Assembly (NCBI GenBank): GCA_963839165.1
Contig: CAWIUG010000011.1
Span: 261,505 to 325,504, forward strand
From: DATFVA01 sp963839165
GTDB taxonomy: Bacteria > Bacteroidota > Ignavibacteria > Ignavibacteriales > Ignavibacteriaceae
Length of the DNA stretch: 64,000 nt
Direction: 5' to 3'
In this document: one piece after another, positions 27,212-36,922 of the stretch
How positions within the stretch are numbered: the first letter of the stretch is position 1
Layout of the letters: each line of letters starts with the position of its first letter
Translations under genes and position numbers: made by a program
The notes under the pieces: generated by a model
Databases searched by the model: none
What the model was told of the DNA's origin: nothing
What the model saw: the letters and a program-made list of their open reading frames with translations, nothing else

Positions 27212-28419
27212 GCCGGACCGCCCGCGTCCTGGTCACCCACCCCGGGCGCCAGCACTCCCACCAGGCCGCCCTCGCGCTCCAGGCGGCTGGGCTGCTCGCC
27301 GGCTACTGGAGCGGCGTGCCCTCCGTCGCCCGCCACCTGGACCGCTGGCCCGGCCGGCTCGTGCGACGCTTCGTGCGCTACCCGCCGCTGCCGCTCGACG
27401 ACGGGCTCGTCCGCTGGGCACCGCTCGCTCCCGTGGTGCGGCGGCTCTCGGAGAGGCTCTTGCCCCGCGGGCCGGCGGGACGGGCCGATCTCTATGCCTG
27501 CCGCGCCTTCGATCGTTGGGTCGCGCGCCGGCTCGACCGGGCGGGTGCCGGCGCGGTGATCGCCTGCGAGATCTCGGCGCTCGCGACCTTCCGGCAGGCG
27601 AGGCGCCACGGGTGGCTCACGCTCCTCGACGCCCCGTCGTTCCACCACGCGGCCCAGGACCGCCTCCACGGCTACTCCGAGTCGCCGCGCCTCCACGCCC
27701 GAATCCTCGCGGTCAAGGACCGGGAGATCGAGCTCGCGGACCACGTGCTGACCGTCTCGGAGCTCGCCCGCCGGACCTATCTCGACGCCGGTCTGCCGGC
27801 GGGCCGGGTCCACGCCGTGCCCCTGGGGGCCGATCTCGAGCTCTTCCGGCCCGGCGAGCCGCCGTCCGGCCCCGGCGTGACCTTCCTCTTCGCCGGCGCC
27901 TCGATCCGCCGGAAGGGGTTCGACCTCCTCGTCGACGCTTTCGCCCGGGTGCTCGACGAGGAGCCCTCCGCGAGCCTGCGGATCGTCGGTCCGCGGGGCG
28001 AGCTCGCGCCCCTGGCCGACCGCCTCGACCCGGCGCGCGTCTCGGTCACCGGCCCGATCACCCAGAGCGCCCTGGCCGACGAGCTCCGGCGCGCCGACTG
28101 CCTGGTGCTGCCGTCGCGCAACGACTCCTTCGGCATGGTGGTGGCCGAGGCCCTCGCCTCCGGCACGCCGGTCGTCGTCTCCGAGATGGTCGGCGCCAAG
28201 GACCTGGTGACGGAGGGCGAGTCGGGCTGGGTCGTGCCGGTCGAGGACGCCGACGCGCTCGCCTCCCGGATGCTCGCCTGCGCGCGCGACCCGGAGGCGC
28301 TCCGGGCGATGCGCCCGGCGGCCCGCGAGGCGGCGGAGGGCGCCACCTGGGCGGCCTACCGCCGCCGCTTCGCGGCGCTCATCGGTCGGCTCCTGGACCG
28401 AGGGCCGGCGAGCCCGTGA
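27208..28419 (+). CDS. GT4 glycosyltransferase
   Basis: This 403-residue retaining glycosyltransferase (GT-B fold) has an N-terminal acceptor half beginning VLVTHPGRQHSHQAALALQ and a C-terminal Glycos_transf_1 half: FLFAGASIRRKGFDLLVDAF, LPSRNDSFGMVVAEALASGTPVVVSEMVGAKDL. The ExFGMVVAE-type E-x7-E region contacts the sugar nucleotide. It starts at GTG overlapping the previous stop and ends overlapping the next GTG. It belongs to the exopolysaccharide locus; donor and acceptor are unknown. Confidence 0.88.
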   Translation: MSRTARVLVTHPGRQHSHQAALALQAAGLLAGYWSGVPSVARHLDRWPGRLVRRFVRYPPLPLDDGLVRWAPLAPVVRRLSERLLPRGPAGRADLYACRAFDRWVARRLDRAGAGAVIACEISALATFRQARRHGWLTLLDAPSFHHAAQDRLHGYSESPRLHARILAVKDREIELADHVLTVSELARRTYLDAGLPAGRVHAVPLGADLELFRPGEPPSGPGVTFLFAGASIRRKGFDLLVDAFARVLDEEPSASLRIVGPRGELAPLADRLDPARVSVTGPITQSALADELRRADCLVLPSRNDSFGMVVAEALASGTPVVVSEMVGAKDLVTEGESGWVVPVEDADALASRMLACARDPEALRAMRPAAREAAEGATWAAYRRRFAALIGRLLDRGPASP

Positions 28420-29630
28420 AACTTCTCCACGTCGTCCCCACCTACGTCCCGGCCTGGTCGCACGGCGGCCCGATCCTCTCGGTCCACGGCCTGTGCCGGG
28501 CGCTCGTCGGGCGCGGCCACCACGTCTCGGTCCTCACCACGGACGTCGACGGCCCGGCGGGAGACCAGCGCCTCCCGGTGCGTCTCGGCAGGCCGGTCGA
28601 CGTCGAGGGCGTCGAGACCTGCTACTTCCCCGTCGCCTTCCCCCGGCGGCTCTACCGCTCGCCCGCGATGGGCCGGGCCCTCGCCGAGCGGGCGGCCTCG
28701 TTCGACGCCGTCCACCTCCACTCGGTCTTCCTCTGGCCTACCGCCGCCGCCGGCCGCGCCGCCCGGCGAGCCGGCGTGCCCTACCTCCTGGCGCCCCGCG
28801 GCATGCTGGTGCCCGAGCTCGTCGCGCGACGAGGGAGCCTGCGCAAGCGGGCCTGGCTCCGCCTGGTCGAGGCCCGGAACCTCGCCGGCGCCGCCGCCCT
28901 TCACGCCACCACCGAGCTCGAGGCGGAGGACGCCGGCCGCCTCGCCCGGAGCCTGGGCCTGGCCCTGCCGCCGATCCGGATCGTGCCCAACGGCGTCGAC
29001 CTCGAGCCGTTCCGGGGCGGGCCCCCGGCAGCCGAGTCGCCCGACGTCCGCGAGCTCGTCGCCGGAGCGCCGTACTTCCTCTTCCTCGGGCGGATCAACT
29101 GGAAGAAAGGGCTCGACCGGCTGGTGCCGGCGGTCGCGGCGCTGCCCGGCGCCCGGCTGGTGGTCGCCGGGCCGGACGAGGAGGGCACCCGCTCCGGGCT
29201 CGAGGCCCTGGCGGCCGAATGCGGCGCCGCCGAGCGGGTGCGCTTCGTCGGGACGGTCGCGGGAGCGGACAAGACGGCCCTACTCCGTGCCGCCCGCGCC
29301 CTGGTCCTGCCGTCGGCCTCGGAGAACTTCGCCAACGTGGTGCTCGAGTCGATGGCCGCCGGCCGGCCGGTGATCGTGACGCCCGGCGTCGGGCTCGCCG
29401 CCCGGGTCGAGGAGGCGGGCGCCGGCCTGGTCGCGGAGCCCGAGCCGGCGAGCCTGCGGCAGGCGCTCGAACGGCTGCTCGCCGACACCGCCGCGGCGGA
29501 CGCCATGGGCCGGCGGGGCCGGCGGGCGGCGGCGGCCTTCGCCTGGCCCGAGATCGCCCGCCGGATGGAGGAGGTCTACCTGGAGATCCTCGCCGAGCGC
29601 CACCCGGGCGGCCCGGAGGGCGGCCGATGA
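28416..29630 (+). CDS. GT4 glycosyltransferase
   Basis: The 404-residue GT-B enzyme begins MKLLHVVPTYVPAWSHGGPI, has LAPRGMLVPELVARRGSLRK in the acceptor half, and a C-terminal half with PYFLFLGRINWKKGLDRLV, LPSASENFANVVLESMAAGRPVI and the glycine-rich IVTPGVGLA. The FLGRxxxKKGLD and SENFANVV-E patterns are typical of GT4. Both ends overlap neighbouring genes by four bases (GTGA, ATGA). The substrate cannot be told. Confidence 0.9.
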   Translation: MKLLHVVPTYVPAWSHGGPILSVHGLCRALVGRGHHVSVLTTDVDGPAGDQRLPVRLGRPVDVEGVETCYFPVAFPRRLYRSPAMGRALAERAASFDAVHLHSVFLWPTAAAGRAARRAGVPYLLAPRGMLVPELVARRGSLRKRAWLRLVEARNLAGAAALHATTELEAEDAGRLARSLGLALPPIRIVPNGVDLEPFRGGPPAAESPDVRELVAGAPYFLFLGRINWKKGLDRLVPAVAALPGARLVVAGPDEEGTRSGLEALAAECGAAERVRFVGTVAGADKTALLRAARALVLPSASENFANVVLESMAAGRPVIVTPGVGLAARVEEAGAGLVAEPEPASLRQALERLLADTAAADAMGRRGRRAAAAFAWPEIARRMEEVYLEILAERHPGGPEGGR

Positions 29631-30778
29631 GGCTCCTCTTCATCGTCGAGCGGGCGACCCAGTTCGAGGCGCCCTTCTTCCGCTACGCCGCCGGCCGCGA
29701 CGAGGCGGAGCTCCAGGTGCTCTTCACCCGGCCGGCCCCGGGTGGGAGCGTCTACGATCCGGAGCTCGGTCACGAGGTCTCCTGGGGCATCGACCTGCTG
29801 TCGGGCTACGAGTGGGCGGCGGCGCCGGAGCGGGGCGCCGGGCGCTGGCTCGGCGGGGAGATCGCCCGCCGCCGGCCGGACCTGGTGATCGTCAACGGCT
29901 ACACCCGGCGGGACTACCTGGCGGCCGCCTTCGCCGCCCGGCTCCGCGGGGCGGCGGTGGCGCTGCGGACCGACTCCGTCCTCTGGCCCGGCGAGGTGGC
30001 GCCCCCGCTCTCGCGCCGCCTCCTCTACCGGCGCGCCTTGCCCGTGCTCTTCCGGCTCTTCTACACCACCGGCAGCCTGGGGCGCCGCTACCTTGAAGCG
30101 TGCGGCCTCCCCGCGGAGCGGATCGGCCGCTTCCCCTACGCGGTCGACGTCGAGCACTTTCGCGCCGCCTCGGCGCTCGCGCCCGCCGAGCGGCGGGACG
30201 GGCGGGCGAGCTTGGGGATCCCGGAAGCGACCCGGGTGGTCCTCGCGGTCGCCAAGATGAGCGGGCGCGAGGCGCCCTGGGACCTGCTGCGCGCCTTCGC
30301 GGCGCTCCCGGGCGAGGATCTCCGCCTCCTCCTGGTGGGCGACGGGCCGGAGCGGGGCGCCCTCGAGGGCTTCGCCGCCTCCCGCCTCGCGGGACGCGCC
30401 ATCTTCGCCGGCTACGTCCCCTACCCGGAGCTGCCCCGGATGTACGGCCTCTCCGACCTCTTCGTCCACCCGGCCCGCGAGGAGCGCTGGGGCGTGTCGG
30501 TCGAGGAGGCGCTGGCGGCCGGCCTGCCGGTGGTGGCCTCGTCCCGGGTCGGCGCGGCCCACGACCTGGTCCGGCCGGGGGCGAACGGCCGGCTCTACGG
30601 CGCGGGCAGGTCCGACGAGCTGGCGAGCGCCCTCGCGGCCGCCCTGGCTCTCGATCGCCAGGCGGTGGCGAGAGAGAACGTCTCGGCTCTGGCGGGATGG
30701 GACTACCCGGCGGCCTGGGAGAGCGTGGTGGCCGGCGCTCGGCTCGCCCTCTCGCGAGACACTCGGGCCCGGGTCTGA
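29627..30778 (+). CDS. GT4 glycosyltransferase
   Basis: The 383-residue GT-B protein starts MRLLFIVERATQFEAPFFRY, close to the beginning of GT4 enzymes that work on capsule or O-antigen chains. Its C-terminal half has VVLAVAKMSGREAPWDLLRAF, LLLVGDGPERGALE, FAGYVPYPELPRMYGLSDLF and PAREERWGVSVEEALAAGLPVVASS. The gene overlaps its predecessor by ATGA. A 38-base gap follows before the FkbM gene. Confidence 0.88.
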   Translation: MRLLFIVERATQFEAPFFRYAAGRDEAELQVLFTRPAPGGSVYDPELGHEVSWGIDLLSGYEWAAAPERGAGRWLGGEIARRRPDLVIVNGYTRRDYLAAAFAARLRGAAVALRTDSVLWPGEVAPPLSRRLLYRRALPVLFRLFYTTGSLGRRYLEACGLPAERIGRFPYAVDVEHFRAASALAPAERRDGRASLGIPEATRVVLAVAKMSGREAPWDLLRAFAALPGEDLRLLLVGDGPERGALEGFAASRLAGRAIFAGYVPYPELPRMYGLSDLFVHPAREERWGVSVEEALAAGLPVVASSRVGAAHDLVRPGANGRLYGAGRSDELASALAAALALDRQAVARENVSALAGWDYPAAWESVVAGARLALSRDTRARV

Positions 30779-30816
30779 GGGCTCGTGCGCATCGGATATC
30801 CTTGCTCGACGCCCGC

Positions 30817-31743
30817 ATGCCGACTTCCCGAGGCCCCTCTCTGCCCCACTCGTTACTCAGCGCTCCGGCTCGATGGGTGCGGCCGCTCACGCTCCGCCTC
30901 CGGACGCGCCCGGTGCTCGGACGGCTGGCACTCGGACTGGTACCGAACTGGACGATTCGGCTGCGCCTCCCCGTGGTCGGGCCGTTCCTCATTCGGCTCC
31001 GGCAGCACCGCTACTTCTGGCTCCGCGACCCGCTGGAGAGCGAGCGGGTGCCGTTCTCCATGCTGCGAGCGCTCGTGCGGCCGGGGGACGTGGTGCTCGA
31101 CGTGGGCGCGAACATCGGCCTCTATACCCGCTTTCTCGCCACGCTCGGCGCCGGCGAGATCGTGGCCTTCGAGCCGGTGGAGAGCAACCGCCGGCTGTTC
31201 CTGCGCAACATGGCGCTCGGCGGGGTCGAGAGCTTCCGCTGCCTGCCGATCGCACTGGGAGATCGGGACGAGGAGGCGGAGTTCCAGATCGATGACATGC
31301 AATCCACCTCGGGCGCTCTCGACCGGGTCACCGGCGGCGCTGCGGCCGAAGGGCGGCGCAATCTCGGCATGCCACCCAAGACGGCGCGAGTCACCTGCCG
31401 GAGGCTCGACTCGCTGGTGGCCGAGGCTTCCATCCCCTCGCCCGACGTCGTGAAGCTCGACGTCGAAGGAGCCGAGGCTCTGGTCCTGCGCGGTGGTCTG
31501 ACGACGCTTCGTACGGCGAGCCCTCGCCTGCTGGTCGAGCTTCACGGCGCCGCGGTGTCTAGGGAAGTCGCGACGCTCCTCCTGGACGAGGGGTACTCCT
31601 GTCTCGCCGAGATGGTCCCGGAGCTCGCACCGTCGGGCTTCGGCCGGGTGACGCGGGAGCTGGTGGTCCGCATCCGCGGCCTCTACGACCTGCGCTTCCT
31701 GGTGGCTTCCAAGGACCCCGCGGACCTGCCGGCGGAGCTATGA
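30817..31743 (+). CDS. FkbM-family methyltransferase
   Basis: This 308-residue SAM-dependent methyltransferase has the motif VVLDVGANIGLYTRFLATLGAGEIVAFEP (in parts), the FkbM pattern DVGANIGxYT with an acidic FEP loop, and later VVKLDVEGAEALVLRGG. FkbM enzymes O-methylate sugars or polyketides; in this locus a sugar of the exopolysaccharide is the natural guess. The N-terminal 80 residues, rich in Arg and Leu, are not conserved in the family. The stop overlaps the next start (ATGA). Confidence 0.88.
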   Translation: MPTSRGPSLPHSLLSAPARWVRPLTLRLRTRPVLGRLALGLVPNWTIRLRLPVVGPFLIRLRQHRYFWLRDPLESERVPFSMLRALVRPGDVVLDVGANIGLYTRFLATLGAGEIVAFEPVESNRRLFLRNMALGGVESFRCLPIALGDRDEEAEFQIDDMQSTSGALDRVTGGAAAEGRRNLGMPPKTARVTCRRLDSLVAEASIPSPDVVKLDVEGAEALVLRGGLTTLRTASPRLLVELHGAAVSREVATLLLDEGYSCLAEMVPELAPSGFGRVTRELVVRIRGLYDLRFLVASKDPADLPAEL

Positions 31744-32669
31744 CCGAGCCCCGCCTGCCCGTCACCGTCCTCGTCACCACCCGCGACGAGGAGGCCAACA
31801 TCGGCCGCACCCTGGAGGCGATCCACGGCCGGGTGGACCAGGTCTTCGTGCTCGACTCGGAGAGCCCGACCGCACGGTCGAGATCGCCGGCGCGTACGCC
31901 GACCAGGTGGTCGACCTCGCCTACGAGCACGGCCGGATCATCCCCTGGATCTTCCAGTGGGGCCTCGACCACCTGCCGATCCGGAACGACTGGGTGCTGA
32001 TCCTGGAGGCCGACCAGGCGGTGACCCGGGCTCGCGGCCGAGCTCGCCCGCCTGTTCCAGGACGGCCCCGAGGCGGTCGGCCCGGACGGCTTCTACATCC
32101 GGCGCAAGCAGGTCTTCCGCGGCAAGTGGATCCGCTGGGGAGGGTACGGCGGCAAGTACCTCCTGAAGCTCTTCCGGCGCTCGAAGGGCCAGCTCGACCC
32201 GCTCGAGCAGGACACGCGGGTCTACGTCGCCGGGACGGTGGCGAAGCTCCGCGCCCCGCTCGAGGAGTGGAACCGCAAGGAGGACGCGATCCTCTTCTAC
32301 CTCGGCAAGCACCTGCGCTACGCCGAGGCCTTCGCCCGCGAGGAGCTCGAGCGCCGGCGCCGGGGCACGCCGTTCAAGGCCGAGCCGCGGCTCCTGGGCA
32401 CGCCGGACCAGCGGGTGCTCTGGCTCAAGCGGCTCTACTACGGGGCGCCGCTCTACCTGCGGCCGTTCGGCTACTTCCTCTATCGCTACTTCCTGCGGCT
32501 GGGGATCCTCGACGGCAAACAGGGGTTCGTCTTCCACTTCCTCCAGGCGTTCTGGTTCCGGCTGGTGGTCGACGTGCGGCTCGAGGAGCTGCTCGGCGAG
32601 GCGCCGGCGGACGCCGTGGCGGAGGCCGAGGCCGCGCCTTCCCGGACGACGGAGGGCGCCCGGCGGTGA
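31740..32669 (+). pseudogene. GT2 glycosyltransferase (WaaE/KdtX-like), two frameshifts
   Basis: The start LPVTVLVTTRDEEANIGRTLEAI and VFVLDSES are in one frame; TVEIAGAYADQVVDLAYEHGRI and NDWVLILEADQAVT in a second; and ELARLFQDGPEAVGPDGFYIRRKQVFRGKWIRW to the end in a third. One base appears lost near 31,868 and one near 32,030. The whole is a GT-A fold GT2 enzyme with the DSES and EADQ acidic motifs and the KdtX/WaaE-like RGKWIRWGG region. Overlap of both ends with intact genes argues that the gene is functional and the shifts are errors. Confidence 0.78.
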
Positions 32670-34465
32670 GCGCGATCCTCGGCGTCAACGCCTTCCACGG
32701 CGACGCCTCGGCCGCCGTCCTCGCCGACGGCCGGCTCGTCGCCGCGGTCGAGGAGGAGCGGTTCCGGCGGGTCAAGCACTGGGCGGGCTTCCCCGAGCAG
32801 GCGATCCGGTTCTGTCTCGAGGAGGCGGCCGGCGGCGAGCTCGCCGGGCTCGAGGCGGTGGCGGTGGGCCGCCAGCCGCGGGCCTACCTGGGGCGCAAGG
32901 CCGCTCTCGCCCTAAGCCATCCCCGGAGCCTCCCGCGGGCCCTCGGCCGGGCGCGGAACCTGCGCCAGGTGGCCTCGCTCGAGGAGCGCCTGGCCGCCGC
33001 CTTCCCCGGGCCCGGGGCGCCGCGGGTGATCCCGGTCGAGCACCACCTGGCGCACCTCGCCTCGGCCTTCTTCTGCTCGCCCTTCGAGGAGGCGATGTGC
33101 CTCTCGGTCGACGGCTTCGGCGACTTCGTCTCGACCATGACCGGGGTCGGCCGGGGGACCGCGATCGAGGTCCTCGACCGGGTGACCTTCCCCCACTCGC
33201 TCGGCCTCTTCTACCAGGCGATCACCCAGTTCCTGGGCTTCCCCAAGTACGGCGACGAGTACAAGGTGATGGGGCTCGCGGCCTACGGCGAGCCGGCCTT
33301 CGCCGCCGAGCTGCGCCGCATGGTCCCGGCGCGCCCGGACGGCACCTTCCGCCTCGACCTCACCTGGTTCCGGCACCTCTCGGAAGGGGTCGACATGACC
33401 TGGGAGGACGGCGAGCCGCGGCTCGGGCCGGTCTGGACGCCGGCCCTCGAAGGGCTCCTGGGGCCGGCGCGCCGTCCGGACGAGGAGATCACCCAGCGCC
33501 ACAAGGACCTGGCGCGCTCGCTCCAGGAGGTCTACGAGGAGCGCTTCTTCGCCCTGGTCCGCGCGCTCCAGGCGCGGACCGGCCTCGCCCGGCTCACCCT
33601 CTCGGGCGGCTGCGCCATGAACTCGGTCGCCAACGGCAAGCTCTTCGAACAAACCGACGTCGAGGAGGTCTTCGTCCAGTCCGCCGCTGGCGACGCCGGC
33701 ACCGCCCTGGGGGCGGCGCTCTACGCCCAGCATGCCCTCCTCGGCGCCCCGCGGGGCTTCGTCATGGAGCACTCCTACTGGGGGCCGTCCTACGGCCGAG
33801 AGGCGATCCGAAGGGCGGTCGCCGAGGCGGTGCCCGGCTCCGAGGGGCGCGACGGCCGCTGCGGCGAGATCGAGATCGAGACCGCCGCCGACGACGACCT
33901 CCTCTCCTTCGAGACCGCCCGGGCGCTCGCCGCCGGCGAGGTCGTCGGCTGGTACCAGGGGCGCTCCGAGTGGGGCCCGCGGGCGCTCGGCAACCGCTCG
34001 ATCCTCGCCGATCCCCGGCGCCGCGACATGCGCGATCTGCTCAACCACAAGATCAAGCGCCGGGAGTCGTTTCGCCCCTTCGCGCCGTCGATCCTCGAGG
34101 AGCGAACCGCCGACTGGTTCACCGAGAGCTACCCCGATCCCTTCATGCTCAAGGTCTACCCGATCCGCCCGGAGCGCCGGGCCGAGGTCCCGGCGGTCAC
34201 CCACGTCGACGGCACCGGCCGCCTCCAGACCGTCTCGAAGACGGCCAACCCGCGCTACTGGAAGCTGATCCGCGCCTTCGAGAAGGAGACCGGCGTGCCC
34301 ATCGTCCTCAACACCTCGTTCAACGAGAACGAGCCGATCGTCAACACCCCGGCCGAGGCCCTCGACTGCTTCTTGCGGACGCGGATGGACCGGCTGGTGC
34401 TGGGGAACCGGGTGGTCGCCCGGCGGCCCGGAGCCGAGCCGGCCCGGCACCCCGAGGCCGGGTAG
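32666..34465 (+). CDS. Carbamoyltransferase (NodU/CmcH/TobZ family)
   Basis: The 599-residue enzyme would O-carbamoylate a sugar using carbamoyl phosphate and ATP. The N-terminal Kae1-like domain starts ILGVNAFHGDASAAVLADGRLVAAVEEERF and includes EHHLAHLASAFFCSPF (metal-binding histidines) and YKVMGLAAYGEP. The C-terminal domain has the SEWGPRALGNRSILADPR signature and FRPFAPSIL. It overlaps the preceding GT2 gene by GTGA. Together with FkbM genes it indicates a heavily decorated polysaccharide. Confidence 0.93.
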   Translation: MSAILGVNAFHGDASAAVLADGRLVAAVEEERFRRVKHWAGFPEQAIRFCLEEAAGGELAGLEAVAVGRQPRAYLGRKAALALSHPRSLPRALGRARNLRQVASLEERLAAAFPGPGAPRVIPVEHHLAHLASAFFCSPFEEAMCLSVDGFGDFVSTMTGVGRGTAIEVLDRVTFPHSLGLFYQAITQFLGFPKYGDEYKVMGLAAYGEPAFAAELRRMVPARPDGTFRLDLTWFRHLSEGVDMTWEDGEPRLGPVWTPALEGLLGPARRPDEEITQRHKDLARSLQEVYEERFFALVRALQARTGLARLTLSGGCAMNSVANGKLFEQTDVEEVFVQSAAGDAGTALGAALYAQHALLGAPRGFVMEHSYWGPSYGREAIRRAVAEAVPGSEGRDGRCGEIEIETAADDDLLSFETARALAAGEVVGWYQGRSEWGPRALGNRSILADPRRRDMRDLLNHKIKRRESFRPFAPSILEERTADWFTESYPDPFMLKVYPIRPERRAEVPAVTHVDGTGRLQTVSKTANPRYWKLIRAFEKETGVPIVLNTSFNENEPIVNTPAEALDCFLRTRMDRLVLGNRVVARRPGAEPARHPEAG

Positions 34466-34471
34466 AGCTGA

Positions 34472-35266
34472 ATGGCGGACTCTGCGCGGGCCGCCTGGCG
34501 GCTTTGGCGGGATCACGGAACCGGCGCGTTCGCCCGGGCCGTCCTCCACCGGCTGGGGAGCCTTCCGGCGACCGTTCGGGCGCTTCGCCGCCCGCCGGTC
34601 GCCACCGATCTGGACGCGGCTGTCGACTACCTGGTGGGCGAACGGATGGCGCCGGGCCAGATCGTCTTCGCCATGCAGCTCCGGTCCGAGATCACGCGGT
34701 TCCTCGAGCGGGTCCGCGCCCTCGCCCCGCGGGTCGTCGTCGAGATCGGCACCGCTTCCGGCGGCACCCTCTACCTGCTCACCCGGGTCGCCCACCCCGA
34801 GGCGCGGATCGTGAGCATCGACTTGCCGGGAGGGGGGTTCGGCGGTGGGTACGGCGCCTGGCGGCGGCCTCTTTATCGCTCGTTCGCGCTTCCGGGTCAG
34901 CACATCGAGCTGCTGCGGACCGACTCGCACGAGCCCCGAACCCTGGCCCGGGTCGAGAAGATCCTCGGGGGGCGGGCCGTCGACCTGCTCTTCCTGGACG
35001 GGGACCACAGCTACGAGGGCGTGCGCCAGGACTTCGAACGGTATGCTCCGCTGGTCCGGCCCGGCGGCCTGGTCGGCCTCCACGACATCGCCAGCGCCCC
35101 GGACCGCGCGGAGGCGGGCGTTGCCCGCTTCTGGCGGGAGCTCCGCCGGAGCCGGCCGACCGAGGAGCTGCTGGAGCGACCCGATCAGGCGGCCTACGGG
35201 ATCGGGTTGGTCCCGGTGGGCGAGCCCGGTGGGAGCGGCCCCGCCGGCGATATCCTCCGAGGCTGA
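34472..35266 (+). CDS. SAM-dependent methyltransferase, CmcI-like
   Basis: This 264-residue protein has VVVEIGTASGGTLYLLTRVA (SAM motif I), RIVSIDLPGG and DLLFLDGDHSYEGVRQDFERY, followed by VRPGGLVGLHDI. The combination, with the DGDHSYEGV loop, is that of the CmcI/Methyltransf_24 group of O-methyltransferases, including those modifying sugars and hydroxylated metabolites. It lies 6 bases after the carbamoyltransferase and is likely co-transcribed. Confidence 0.83.
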   Translation: MADSARAAWRLWRDHGTGAFARAVLHRLGSLPATVRALRRPPVATDLDAAVDYLVGERMAPGQIVFAMQLRSEITRFLERVRALAPRVVVEIGTASGGTLYLLTRVAHPEARIVSIDLPGGGFGGGYGAWRRPLYRSFALPGQHIELLRTDSHEPRTLARVEKILGGRAVDLLFLDGDHSYEGVRQDFERYAPLVRPGGLVGLHDIASAPDRAEAGVARFWRELRRSRPTEELLERPDQAAYGIGLVPVGEPGGSGPAGDILRG

Positions 35267-35312
35267 TCCGTCCCTTCGCCGCATCCGTCGCGGACGCGAG
35301 ACGAGCCCCGCC

Positions 35313-36095
35313 GTGAAGCTCGAGACAATCGAAAACGACCTGGTCCTCCTGTTGACGGCGAGTGTCGACGTGAACCCGGAGATCGTCGACAGCAGCGTCC
35401 GGCAAGCCGCCGACCGCGAGGCCGAGTATGCCGAGACCCTCGCCTACTACCTGACCGAGCACCCGCACATCCGCCGGATCGTTCTGGCGGAGAACTCGGG
35501 CTGGCCCCTCGACCGCCTCCAGGCGGTCGCCGCCGACAACCCCCTCGGCAAAGAGGTCGAGCTCATCTCTTTGTCGGCCAACGAGTTCCCCGGTCACCTC
35601 GGCAAGGGCTACGGCGAGTCCTTGCTCCTCGACCTGGCGCTCGCGCGTTCGCGGCTGGCCGGCGAGGTGCGCTACTTCGTGAAGCTCACCGGCCGCCAGC
35701 GGGTGCGCAACCTGACGAGACTCCTCGAGCGCTCGCCCGAGCGGTTCGACATGCTGTGCGACCTCCGCGACCATGGGCTCTACCGGCGGCTCGGCCTGCC
35801 GGCGGCGGGACAGTACTGCGACACCCGCCTCTTCGTCGTCGCGCGGGGGTTCTTCGACGACCATCTCCGGCGGCTGCATGCCGGGACCGACGACGTCCTC
35901 GTCCTGGAGGCGGCGTACTACGATGTCGTCAAGGGCCTCGAGGCTCTCCGCTCCGTGGTCTGCCGGTTCCCCGTCGAGCCGCAGTACTCGGGCCGCGCCG
36001 GCCACTGGAACAAGGATTACCAGAACCTGGCAGAGCGGCTCAAGCGGCGGATTCGGGCGGCCCTTCGCGTGGTGGCCCCGGGGTGGCGCATCTGA
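35313..36095 (+). CDS. Glycosyltransferase-like protein of polysaccharide loci
   Basis: The 260-residue protein starts at GTG (VKLETIENDLVLLLTASVDVN) and contains IVLAENSGWPLDRLQ, HLGKGYGESLLLDLALARS, VRYFVKLTGRQRVRNLTRLLE and CDTRLFVVARGFF. Alternating strand-helix order and the position in the locus suggest a GT-A-like glycosyltransferase. I have seen proteins of this pattern (ENSG..., GKGYGE, KxTGR) in other lipopolysaccharide and capsule clusters but know no characterised member. No transmembrane segment is visible. Confidence 0.6.
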   Translation: MKLETIENDLVLLLTASVDVNPEIVDSSVRQAADREAEYAETLAYYLTEHPHIRRIVLAENSGWPLDRLQAVAADNPLGKEVELISLSANEFPGHLGKGYGESLLLDLALARSRLAGEVRYFVKLTGRQRVRNLTRLLERSPERFDMLCDLRDHGLYRRLGLPAAGQYCDTRLFVVARGFFDDHLRRLHAGTDDVLVLEAAYYDVVKGLEALRSVVCRFPVEPQYSGRAGHWNKDYQNLAERLKRRIRAALRVVAPGWRI

Positions 36096-36132
36096 TGGAG
36101 ACCCGCCGACTCCCGAAAGGTCGCGTCCTTCG

Positions 36133-36894
36133 ATGAGCCTCACTTCCCAGGCTGGCAACCGGATCCGTCGCTGGCTGGCCGGGCGGGGCGTCGCCGTCTC
36201 CCGCCGGCCGGCCCCCTATCTCACCCGCCCCGATGCGGCACTCGCCGTCACGCTGCCGCTCCTCGTCGAGTATCACCTGAGCGTCGAGCGACCAGAGAAC
36301 TTCTTCTTCGCCCAAGTCGGGGCCTTCGACGGACTCTCGAACGATCCGATCCGTCCCCTGGTCGTGCGCCACGGCTGGCGCGGCGTTCTCGCCGAGCCCC
36401 AGGCGCGGGCGTTTCGCGAGCTGTCCCGGACCTACGCCGACCAGCCGCAAGTCCGGCTCGAGCGAGTCGCGGTGGCGGCGCAACCGGGACGACGGACGCT
36501 GTACACGGTCCGGCCGGATCGCGAAGGCCTGCCCTCGTGGGTCGAGCAGCTCGCTTCCTTCGAGCTCGACACGATCCTCTGGCACCGGCGCGAGATCCCC
36601 GACATCGAACGGCTGGTGCGAGAGGTCGAGGTGGAGTGCCTGACGCTCGCCGGGCTCCTCGAACGCTCCGGCGCCCGGCGCCTGGATCTCCTCCAGATCG
36701 ATGCCGAAGGCTATGACGCCGAGATACTCCGGAGCGTCGACTTCGAGCGCATCCGGCCCGCCATCGTCCGCTACGAGCACAAGCACCTGGCACGCGCGGA
36801 CCGCGACGCCTGCGCCGCGCTCCTGCTCGACCACGGCTACCGCCTGGCGTTCGAGGTCTACGACACCTTGGCCTACCGGCCAGGCGCCGGCTGA
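36133..36894 (+). CDS. FkbM-family methyltransferase
   Basis: The 253-residue protein contains FFFAQVGAFDGLSNDPIRPLV, where the FkbM family has its SAM motif (VGAxDG), GWRGVLAEPQARAF and LDLLQIDAEGYDAEILRSVDF, the second family signature. It differs from the other FkbM gene in this locus and would methylate another hydroxyl. The region after 36,894 is convergent with a minus-strand glycosyltransferase, 28 bases away. Confidence 0.85.
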   Translation: MSLTSQAGNRIRRWLAGRGVAVSRRPAPYLTRPDAALAVTLPLLVEYHLSVERPENFFFAQVGAFDGLSNDPIRPLVVRHGWRGVLAEPQARAFRELSRTYADQPQVRLERVAVAAQPGRRTLYTVRPDREGLPSWVEQLASFELDTILWHRREIPDIERLVREVEVECLTLAGLLERSGARRLDLLQIDAEGYDAEILRSVDFERIRPAIVRYEHKHLARADRDACAALLLDHGYRLAFEVYDTLAYRPGAG

Positions 36895-36922
36895 ACCGGG
36901 CTGGCGGCCAAAAAAGACCGCC

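Noticed and set aside
32912..35284. A 790-codon minus-strand frame
   Set aside because: It lies opposite the intact carbamoyltransferase and methyltransferase genes and has no family features.
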